Notes under the pieces: model-generated
What the model saw: only the letters and a program-made list of their open reading frames with translations
The model's database searches: none
Told to the model about the DNA's origin: nothing
DNA from: JBDRAU01 sp043823315
GTDB lineage: Bacteria; Patescibacteriota; UBA1384; DTJR01
NCBI GenBank assembly: GCA_043823315.1
Contig: JBDRAU010000004.1
Location: forward strand, 1-17,710
Direction: 5' to 3'
Length of the DNA: 17,710 nt
Position numbers and translations under genes: made by a program
Part shown: in pieces, positions 7,512-12,556 of the stretch
Numbering within the stretch: position 1 is the stretch's first letter
How the letters are laid out: the number at the start of each line of letters is the position of its first letter

Positions 7512-7570
7512 ATTGTTATCCTATCTTATTTTTCAAAAAAAATAAACACTGATGGTTTGATTTAATGCTG

Positions 7571-7645
7571 TGGTGCGTCCAAGAAGATTCGAACTTCTGA
7601 CCTCCTACGTGTGAAGCAGGCGCTCTACCGCTGAGCTATGGACGC
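7571..7645 (-). tRNA. tRNA-Val (anticodon CAC)
   Basis: Read on the minus strand: acceptor GCGTCCA/TGGACGC (7 bp), D arm GCTC-AGCGGTA-GAGC, anticodon stem CCTGC/GTAGG with loop TTCACAC (anticodon CAC, valine GUG codons), a 5-base variable loop AGGTC, and T arm AGAAG-TTCGAAT-CTTCT. The discriminator is A and CCA is encoded in the DNA (7573-7571). All stems pair, with one G-T in the anticodon stem. A good promoter lies just upstream. Confidence 0.95.
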
Positions 7646-7664
7646 AAATTAACTTCTCCTGTAA

Positions 7665-7693
7665 ATAATATTCTTTATTGAGTTTTTATTCAA
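7665..7693 (-). promoter_or_regulatory. tRNA-Val promoter
   Basis: On the minus strand TTGAAT (7693-7688), exactly 17 bases, TATTAT (7670-7665). The hexamers are the same as those of the der promoter. The predicted transcript starts about 12 bases before the tRNA. Confidence 0.6.
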
Positions 7694-7717
7694 GAAACAG
7701 ACTTATATTTTTTCTCT

Positions 7718-7800
7718 GCCATCCCGAGTCCTGTATATATCATCCCGGTGTCATCCCGCACTTGATGCGGGATCTACGCAGGCTTGGCTGCCACCCTATG
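7718..7800. repeat. Dispersed palindromic repeat cluster (CATCCCG type)
   Basis: Three closely spaced CATCCCG units. The third forms a perfect hairpin ATCCCGCA (7753-7760), loop CTTGA, TGCGGGAT (7766-7773). GCCATCCCGA at 7718-7727 recurs in inverted orientation at 11211-11220. Repeats of this type are widespread in several bacterial groups. They mark the left edge of the accessory stretch. Confidence 0.6.
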
Positions 7801-7832
7801 TCAAAACCAGACGTTTGATTTCCTGTTTAATA

Positions 7833-7860
7833 TTGACTAATCAACCAAAGAGCGTATATT
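7833..7860 (+). promoter_or_regulatory. Promoter of the prepilin-like gene
   Basis: TTGACT (7833-7838), 16-base spacer, TATATT (7855-7860). It lies about 60 bases before the gene, whose own SD is GGAGGT at 7908-7913. Confidence 0.45.
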
Positions 7861-7920
7861 TCGAGCTAATGAGACCTACTGGCAATTATAGCCAGAATAC
7901 ACAGATCGGAGGTGGAATTT

Positions 7921-8634
7921 ATGTTCCACCACGGCAGACGCATCGGTTTCACGCTCATTGAAATGCCTGCAGTGAGGAAGCGTGGTTTCACGCTTATCGA
8001 ACTGTTGGTCGTGATCGCCATCATCGCGATTCTGGCGGCGATCCTCTTCCCGGTGTTCGCTAAGGCGCGCGAGAAGGCGCGGCAGACGAGCTGCTTGTCG
8101 AACATGAAGCAGATCGTACTGGCCTCACTGCAGTACGCGCAGGACTACGACGAGATGTTTCTGCGTATCAACATCGGCCCAGGTATTGTTTACAACTTGC
8201 CCAACGGAAGTACCTTTACGGGCTACATGCTCTGGCACTCCATCATCTACCCGTACTGCAAGAACTACCAGATGCTGACCTGCCCAAGCGCTTCGGGCGG
8301 GGACGCCTATACTGGCGGGTACACAGGTGGCGGCTCGTACGGACTGAGTTCGTACATTGCAGGCCAGGCGCTTGGCACCGTCAACTTTCCTGCCGAAACC
8401 ATGATGTTCGGCGAGGCAACCGGCGGCGATGCCTATAACCTCGATGGGGACAATTCCGGCGTCAACGACGAGATGACTGGAAGCACATCGTTCCCCAGCA
8501 TCCCTCGCCACAACGATGGCTCGAACATCGGGTTCTGTGATGGCCACGCGAAGTGGGTCCAGGGTTCAAGGATTCCGTCTCGGAGCGGATCCAGCCGATT
8601 CTGGGCACCAGCCTACACCGGCTCGAACCCGTAA
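7921..8634 (+). CDS. H-X9-DG (DUF1559-type) prepilin-like protein, probably acquired by transfer
   Basis: A 237-residue type IV pilin-like or pseudopilin-like protein. A class III signal GFTLIELLVVIAIIAILAA (22-40) would be cut by prepilin peptidase after Gly22. It is followed by LFPVFAKAREKARQTSC and SNMKQIVLASLQYAQDYDE, a pattern typical of Armatimonadota and Planctomycetota-type DUF1559 proteins. The C-terminal part has His, nine residues, then Asp-Gly (HNDGSNIGFCDG), the H-X9-DG motif of that family, then HAKWV. ATG 7921 has a perfect GGAGG 8 bases upstream; an upstream in-frame GTG at 7912 overlaps this SD and is rejected. The leader is odd: a second, partial GFTLIE lies at residues 9-14. 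Base composition is far GC-richer than the neighbours (one sampled line 68 percent GC). No other pilus gene is nearby. Confidence 0.9.
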   Translation: MFHHGRRIGFTLIEMPAVRKRGFTLIELLVVIAIIAILAAILFPVFAKAREKARQTSCLSNMKQIVLASLQYAQDYDEMFLRINIGPGIVYNLPNGSTFTGYMLWHSIIYPYCKNYQMLTCPSASGGDAYTGGYTGGGSYGLSSYIAGQALGTVNFPAETMMFGEATGGDAYNLDGDNSGVNDEMTGSTSFPSIPRHNDGSNIGFCDGHAKWVQGSRIPSRSGSSRFWAPAYTGSNP

Positions 8635-8655
8635 CGCCCAACGCACGTCTCTACA

Positions 8656-8690
8656 GGGACGGCTCCTCGCGAGCCGCCCCTCTTCTTTTC
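8656..8690 (+). terminator. Intrinsic terminator of the prepilin-like gene
   Basis: GGGACGGCTC (8656-8665), loop CTCGC, GAGCCGCCCC (8671-8680), 9 of 10 pairs, followed by a T-rich tract TCTTCTTTTC. It lies 22 bases after the stop codon. Its GC-rich stem matches the gene rather than the surrounding DNA. Confidence 0.75.
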
Positions 8691-8696
8691 TCGAAG

Positions 8697-8804
8697 ATCC
8701 TGAGCCCATCGATTCCACTCAGGGTTATAATAAAATCAAACGGATTGAAAATCCTGAGCCCTTCGATTCCACTCAGGGTTATAACAAAATCGAACGGATT
8801 GAAT
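8697..8804. repeat. Two tandem copies of a 54-base repeat
   Basis: Copies at 8697-8750 and 8751-8804 differ at only 4 positions. Each contains CCTGAG, a spacer with a TCGATTCCA core, then CTCAGG, so each can form a 6-bp hairpin. The motif is related to the TTCGACTGTGCTCAGGG stretch at 11183-11200. They directly follow the foreign terminator. Confidence 0.75.
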
Positions 8805-9072
8805 TCCATACCAGTTAAGCGAAGCAACAAATGTTAAAAAAATACGCGTAGTCCCTCACCAATATATATAAATAAACTCTTCTAAATAATAAACGAACGC
8901 AATTTGTGCATTAACAGAAGAAAAAAGCTTGATTAATTTGGTGATGGGGCGTACTATTTGACCAGATTGTAGCGAACGGCTCACTCATTGAGCCGTTGAC
9001 CTAAATTTACCCACCCTTAACTTCTTGCTCAAAAAAGTCCTAGATAAACTTACAAATTAACGAAGGAGGAAT
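8805..9072. other. Non-coding stretch with a 9-bp perfect hairpin
   Basis: No gene is visible. AACGGCTCA (8975-8983), loop CTCAT, TGAGCCGTT (8989-8997) is a perfect 9-bp stem without a T run, so it is not a classical terminator. It could be a binding site or an mRNA leader structure for the gene at 9073, whose SD is AAGGAGG at 9063-9069. Confidence 0.5.
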
Positions 9073-9765
9073 ATGAGCTTTAACCTAAATGAATTTTTCT
9101 ACAATATTGTTCCAGGAACTTTGTTCTTGATTTTTTGGTATTTAAAAATAGAAAGCATCAAGAAATTATTCATCGATATCAGCAATCTAAACAACAATTC
9201 GTTTATATTTGGGGTTATTGCTCTAATCATTGCGCTTGCCTTGGGACTGGTTTTACACGGTGTTTGGAGAACTATAAAGTTCTTCTTAATATCCAATTCT
9301 AGGGTTGAACGCGAAGAAGAGTATAATGCAAATGCATATCTGTGGGCAGAAGATAAAAGAAAATTACCAGAATATTTCAGCGCAAGATCAGCGGTTTGGT
9401 GTAGTCTTATAGTTGGTCTTGTAGTGTCGCTATTCATAGTTGAGGAATATTGGCTATATTATATAGTCTTAATTTTTGTTTTTGGCTTTATGTACTACGC
9501 AGATTTTAAGAAGGAAAAAAATGCTATCGAGAGAACTTATTCAGAGATTAATAGCTATAAGAAAGATGTACGTTCGGAAAATGAACTTTTCAATGAAGCA
9601 AAAGCGGTTGTAATAAAATTTGGCGAAGGTTCTGCTTCGATTTTGCAAAGGCGGTTGAATATTGGCTACGCTAGAGCTGCTCGACTTTTAGATCTCCTGG
9701 AAGCCGAGGGTGTTATCGGTCCATCCTATGGCGCAAAACCCAGAAAAGTTTTGATTAAAAAATAA
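9073..9765 (+). CDS. Membrane protein with C-terminal FtsK-gamma winged-helix domain, no motor
   Basis: A 230-residue protein. Four hydrophobic segments (about 12-24, 44-63, 106-123, 126-143) are followed by a charged helix (144-168) and a domain at 168-228 reading ELFNEAKAVVIKFGEGS, ILQRRLNIGYARAARLLDLL, EAEGVIGP and KPRKVLI. This matches the FtsK gamma (KOPS-reading winged helix) domain very closely. In FtsK/SpoIIIE the gamma domain follows the RecA-like motor and reads polar DNA motifs. Here there is no Walker motor at all, so the protein would tether DNA, or an FtsK partner, to the membrane without translocating it. The start is firm: AAGGAGG lies 4 bases before ATG. A KTSC gene and a NYN nuclease gene follow. 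The DNA-tethering role is inference. Confidence 0.85.
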   Translation: MSFNLNEFFYNIVPGTLFLIFWYLKIESIKKLFIDISNLNNNSFIFGVIALIIALALGLVLHGVWRTIKFFLISNSRVEREEEYNANAYLWAEDKRKLPEYFSARSAVWCSLIVGLVVSLFIVEEYWLYYIVLIFVFGFMYYADFKKEKNAIERTYSEINSYKKDVRSENELFNEAKAVVIKFGEGSASILQRRLNIGYARAARLLDLLEAEGVIGPSYGAKPRKVLIKK

Positions 9766-9878
9766 AAACCACAAAAACATCGGTTGCGAGAACTAATCAC
9801 CAACCTTGATGCGATTGAAAAATTTAAGTTAGATAGAATGTTTAGCTTAGCGTGATTCGTGTAGTATAATACAAATAT
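9766..9878. other. Intergenic region with hairpin and in-frame open tail
   Basis: CATCGGTTG (9778-9786) can pair with CAACC-TT-GATG (9801-9811) around a 14-base loop. It may be a weak transcription end for the upstream gene, though no T run follows. The frame of the upstream gene stays open for 29 codons after its TAA, to TGA at 9853-9855. Confidence 0.35.
9865..9870 (+). promoter_or_regulatory. -10 box placing the KTSC gene start at the mRNA 5' end
   Basis: Perfect TATAAT at 9865-9870. ATG at 9879 is 9 bases beyond the -10 and no SD is present, so the message is probably leaderless. The -35 region is weak (TTAGCT, 17 bases upstream). Confidence 0.5.
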
Positions 9879-10091
9879 ATGGATAGAGCACTTGTGAGAT
9901 CTTCAAATATTCGCTCTGTTGGGTACGATGCACAATCGGCAATTTTAGAGGTGGAGTTTACTTCAGGAGATGTATATCAGTATTTTGATGTAGCAGAGCA
10001 TCTTCACGAGCAATTTTTAAATGCATCATCACTCGGCCAATTTTTGAAAGATCATATTAGATATAACTATCGTTATAGAAAAGTAGGTTAA
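9879..10091 (+). CDS. KTSC-domain small protein
   Basis: A 70-residue protein that is essentially one KTSC domain: RSSNIRSVGYDAQSAILEVEF (split here as SSNIRSVGYD and ILEVEF), then SGDVYQYFDV, then a helix ending SSLGQFLKDHI. KTSC domains occur alone or fused in bacteria and phages, and their biochemical role is not established; nucleic-acid association has been suggested by context. The gene is separated by only 5 bases from a NYN nuclease gene, so the two are likely one transcript. The usual conserved Lys before the small-residue pair near the C-terminus is a Leu or Gly here, so the family assignment rests on the SSNI-xSVGYD and F-SG-VY-YF blocks. Confidence 0.85.
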   Translation: MDRALVRSSNIRSVGYDAQSAILEVEFTSGDVYQYFDVAEHLHEQFLNASSLGQFLKDHIRYNYRYRKVG

Positions 10092-10096
10092 TCTTT

Positions 10097-10855
10097 ATGT
10101 TTACGCCAAAAACTAAAAAAATAGAAAATCTGGCAAAAAATGCACAGGGAGTTATCAAACAACTTGAGAATATTTTTGATGCAAAATCCCGCGTTTATAT
10201 TGATTACGCGAATATACGACCATGGAGTGAAAAACTTGGATGGCATATTGATCTAAAACGACTCAAACAACTATTTGATTCCTACAATACAATTGAATCC
10301 GTCAATTTTTATAATGGTTATTTGAAAGGTAATGATCGTTCCGAGAAAGAAAAAGCTGAAGCAGAGAATTGTAAATATACGCTTCGCACCAAGCCGGTAA
10401 AAATTATGCATTTTTCTATTGACGTATCGAGTATATTGCCTGACTCAACAGTCCTACTTGACCAATTTATCCGTCGCGCGCTTCTTAAGAAATATGAAAT
10501 TTCTACCATTGAGTATCTTAACGAGTGCTTTAAGGACATGAACAAGAAGGATATATTTTATATTAAGGATATGAAATGTAATTTTGATGTCGAAATTGGC
10601 GTCGATATGTTGCTTGATTGCGAACGCAACTGTGCAGAGACCTTTGTATTGTGGAGCGGGGATAGTGATTTTGCAGACCCGATAAAGAAAATAATAAGCG
10701 CCGGGAAAAGAGTAATTTTATTTGCAACAGCTCGAAAAGTCTCTAGAGAACTTTCTGCGCTAACTATCGAAGGATTAACTATCTTTGATATCCAAAAAAT
10801 TCGTAATTTTATATGTTGGAAAAGGGAGCTGGAAAGCAAAGAGGACTCCGATTGA
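10097..10855 (+). CDS. NYN (PIN-like, LabA/DUF88) domain nuclease
   Basis: A 252-residue protein. Residues 31-40 read RVYIDYANIR with acidic Asp36, the first metal-binding position of NYN domains. A later block CNFDVEIGVDML carries Asp164 and Asp170, and LWSGDSDFADPI carries Asp189 and Asp191, the conserved SGDSDF signature. The full set of acidic residues suggests an active metal-dependent ribonuclease. NYN proteins act in RNA processing, decay or as effectors in conflict systems; which applies here is unknown. It follows the KTSC gene by 5 bases and lacks a clear SD, so translational coupling is likely. A 30-residue N-terminal helix and a charged C-terminal tail flank the domain. It ends in TGA, which argues against recoding of TGA in this organism. 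Confidence 0.88.
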   Translation: MFTPKTKKIENLAKNAQGVIKQLENIFDAKSRVYIDYANIRPWSEKLGWHIDLKRLKQLFDSYNTIESVNFYNGYLKGNDRSEKEKAEAENCKYTLRTKPVKIMHFSIDVSSILPDSTVLLDQFIRRALLKKYEISTIEYLNECFKDMNKKDIFYIKDMKCNFDVEIGVDMLLDCERNCAETFVLWSGDSDFADPIKKIISAGKRVILFATARKVSRELSALTIEGLTIFDIQKIRNFICWKRELESKEDSD

Positions 10856-11172
10856 GCCCTCAAGCACTAGAGTCATTGATCTGTTGTGCGATCATTTAAA
10901 TTATATACTAAATTTGAACTAAAAGTCAATAGTGTTTGGCTAAAGCTGAATATTCGGCTTCACTTTCAATGAGGGGTTGGGGATACCACTATTCCGACTA
11001 CGCTCAATATAAAAAACTTTTCCCAAATACACATACACATCAGATAAAGATAAAAGTGAATACAGTAAAGTAGTCATAACCGAAGAGACAGTGGCCAATG
11101 GACTAGATGGCCAACCCGAAGCCCACGTTCTCGAGGGCTCGTTCTAAGGCAGGAGGGTTGGTGATTGCTTAG

Positions 11173-11220
11173 ATCCCGAATCCCTTCGACTGTGCTCAGG
11201 GCAGGCAGGTTCGGGATGGC
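11173..11220. repeat. Nested palindromic repeat at the right edge of the accessory stretch
   Basis: ATCCCGAA (11173-11180) pairs with TTCGGGAT (11210-11217), enclosing CCCT-TCGACTGTGCTC-AGGG and a GCAGGCAG run. TCGGGATGGC at 11211-11220 is the exact reverse complement of 7718-7727. The GCAGGCAGG run reappears at 17459-17469. Confidence 0.6.
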
Positions 11221-11222
11221 AA

Positions 11223-11251
11223 TTGACTATTGTCGCGATAAAAGATAAATT
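11223..11251 (+). promoter_or_regulatory. Promoter of the dksA-like/lspA pair, leaderless
   Basis: TTGACT (11223-11228), 17-base spacer, TAAATT (11246-11251). ATG is at 11258, 7 bases after the -10, and no SD is present, so the transcript would begin at the start codon. Confidence 0.55.
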
Positions 11252-11257
11252 TAACCT

Positions 11258-11575
11258 ATGATAAATAAAGAATTTATAGCTCAGCAAAAAAAGGCGATCG
11301 AAAAGCAGATCAAGGTCTTAGAGGGTGATGCAAAAAATCCAAAATACGAAGATGTTGGATCAACCAACGAGGACAGCGCTCTTGAATTTGAAGAGTTTGA
11401 AAACAAAGTTGCACTTGGCCGCGAAGCCAAAACGGAACTTGTAGATCTAAAACGGGCGCTCAAGAAAATTGACGAAGGTAAATACGGAATTTGTGAGAAA
11501 TGCTCCGAAGAAATCGAACACGGCCGTCTCAAGGCATTTCCCGCCTCCCGTTTTTGCTCTACTCATGCTAAATAA
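11258..11575 (+). CDS. DksA/TraR-family zinc-finger protein
   Basis: A 105-residue protein. The first 70 residues are helical and charged (coiled-coil-like), followed by a zinc-finger module: IDEGKYGICEKC (Cys79, Cys82), EEIEHGRLKAFPASRFC (Cys100) and His103. DksA/TraR proteins bind RNA polymerase through its secondary channel and tune promoter output with ppGpp. The family usually has four Cys; here the last ligand is His, a CCCH site. The acidic residues at the tip of the coiled coil, needed for classical DksA action, cannot be assigned with certainty, so this could be a DksA-like or a plain TraR-type protein. It overlaps lspA by 11 bases, implying coupled translation. Confidence 0.85.
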   Translation: MINKEFIAQQKKAIEKQIKVLEGDAKNPKYEDVGSTNEDSALEFEEFENKVALGREAKTELVDLKRALKKIDEGKYGICEKCSEEIEHGRLKAFPASRFCSTHAK

Positions 11576-11975
11576 GAAAATACTTAGCGACAATAAGTTG
11601 ATATTCTATGGCTTGGTCATTGTTTTTGTTGATCAAATTATCAAACGGTTTCTTGTAATAAAGTTCCCATCCCTTGTTTTGATAAATTCGAATCTGGCTT
11701 TCGGGATTAATTTCACTAGTCCTTTGCTTTTAAATATCTTGGCGATTTTATTGTTCGTAGTGGTGATCTATTTTTTTCAAAATAAAAAGATATTATCAGT
11801 TCCGGTTGTTTTGATTTTGAGCGGAGCCGTTTCCAATTTGCTTGACAGGATATTCTTGGGCGGTGTTGCCGACTATATCGACTTTAAAATATGGCCGAGC
11901 TTTAACTTAGCCGACGCATTAATTTTTTCGGGGTCAGTACTTTTAGTTCTACAACTTTTAAAGAAGAAAGATTAG
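11565..11975 (+). CDS. lspA: Lipoprotein signal peptidase (signal peptidase II)
   Basis: A 136-residue membrane aspartic protease that removes signal peptides from lipid-modified prolipoproteins. Four hydrophobic segments are visible (about 12-29, 55-71, 78-92, 114-132). The catalytic aspartates are in GAVSNLLDR (Asp94) and SFNLADA (Asp117). The conserved VDQIIKRF near residue 22-29 and NSNLAFGINF at 41-50 also fit. The frame opens further upstream within the dksA-like gene, but ATG 11565 begins where the family begins and gives normal topology. The protein is shorter than E. coli LspA (164) but complete. Its stop overlaps that of rplT by 4 bases. Confidence 0.93.
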   Translation: MLNKKILSDNKLIFYGLVIVFVDQIIKRFLVIKFPSLVLINSNLAFGINFTSPLLLNILAILLFVVVIYFFQNKKILSVPVVLILSGAVSNLLDRIFLGGVADYIDFKIWPSFNLADALIFSGSVLLVLQLLKKKD

Positions 11976-12319
11976 GCCTTAACTTTTTCGACTACTTCTT
12001 TGAATTTGTTTGGTTCGTCTTTGGCCATCGCGGCAAGTTCTTTTCTGTTTAGCCCGATTTTTTTTGCATTTAGAAGATTTATAAAGCGACTGTAAGAAAT
12101 ATCGTTCTGTTTGCAGGCAGCGTTTATCCTGATTATCCAGAGGCGTCTGATATCTCTCTTTTTTGTCCGCCTTGAAATATAGGCATATTTTTCTGCCTTC
12201 ATGACGGCTTGTTTTGCGAGTCTAAAGACATTCTTGCGGCGGTGTCTGTAGCCCTTGGCCTTGGCCAGCATGGTTTTGTGTTTTTGTTTGGCAGTAGTGG
12301 CGCGTTTTACTCTAGGCAT
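11972..12319 (-). CDS. rplT: 50S ribosomal protein L20
   Basis: A 115-residue L20, full length and basic. MPRVKRATTAKQKHKTMLAKAKGYRHRRKN at the N-terminus (shown in two pieces in the family as PRVKR and KGYRHRRKN) and RLWIIRINAACKQNDISYSRF in the globular part match the family; L20 binds 23S rRNA early in 50S assembly and can repress its own operon. Its start overlaps the end of rpmI by 8 bases, with AGGAAT upstream of ATG 12319, so translation is coupled. It is the last gene of the minus-strand cluster and its stop overlaps that of lspA by 4 bases. Confidence 0.97.
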   Translation of the reverse strand: MPRVKRATTAKQKHKTMLAKAKGYRHRRKNVFRLAKQAVMKAEKYAYISRRTKKRDIRRLWIIRINAACKQNDISYSRFINLLNAKKIGLNRKELAAMAKDEPNKFKEVVEKVKA

Positions 12320-12524
12320 TTTTATTCCTGTAAGGTATTAAAATCTTCATTTTCTTTATCTCGGTTTTACCGATCTCTTCTCTGTTTCCCGAAGATTTAA
12401 CGGTTCGCTTTGATTTTCGTTTAACCAAATGCTGGGCCAAGGTCTTTCTTCGGAACATTTTTCCCGAAGCAGTGACTTTTGCCAATCTTTTGGAAGCTGA
12501 TTTTCTAGTTTTTATTTTCGGCAT
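12312..12524 (-). CDS. rpmI: 50S ribosomal protein L35
   Basis: A 70-residue L35, slightly longer than the usual 64-66. MPKIKTRKSASKRLAKVTASG and KMFRRK, HLVKRKSKR match the family. The tail after residue 60 (KILIPYRNKNA) is a small extension. L35 sits on the 50S subunit. Order infC-rpmI-rplT is the classical conserved operon. A short hairpin CCCC-TCTAAC-GGGG lies in the 32-base gap after infC. No strong SD is visible before ATG 12524, so it may depend on translation from infC. Confidence 0.95.
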   Translation of the reverse strand: MPKIKTRKSASKRLAKVTASGKMFRRKTLAQHLVKRKSKRTVKSSGNREEIGKTEIKKMKILIPYRNKNA

Positions 12525-12556
12525 CTTATTTTGGCTTGCCCCGTTAGAGGGGACGA

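Larger units (their letters stand above)
10856..11257. other. Non-coding region with paired segments and dispersed repeat
   Basis: No gene is visible. CCAACCC (11111-11117) pairs with GGGTTGG (11155-11161) and encloses a second stem GAAGCCC/GGGCTC around 11118-11140, which could be a structured RNA or part of a repeat. Another imperfect palindrome, AAGCTGAATATTCGGCTT, lies near 10942-10960. The right end carries the repeat at 11173-11220 and the promoter of the next gene. Confidence 0.4.

Noticed and set aside
7571..7921. Integration of an island into tRNA-Val.
   Set aside because: The accessory DNA lies beyond the 5' end of the tRNA, not the 3' end usually used. No duplicated tRNA end and no integrase are visible.
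8516..8837. Two overlapping open frames after the prepilin-like gene.
   Set aside because: They run through the end of the gene, the terminator and the tandem repeat; their repeated protein text only reflects the 54-base repeat.
9766..9855. Read-through extension of the FtsK-gamma protein by 29 codons.
   Set aside because: The gamma domain already ends as expected before TAA, and a 29-codon open run is likely enough by chance in AT-rich DNA.
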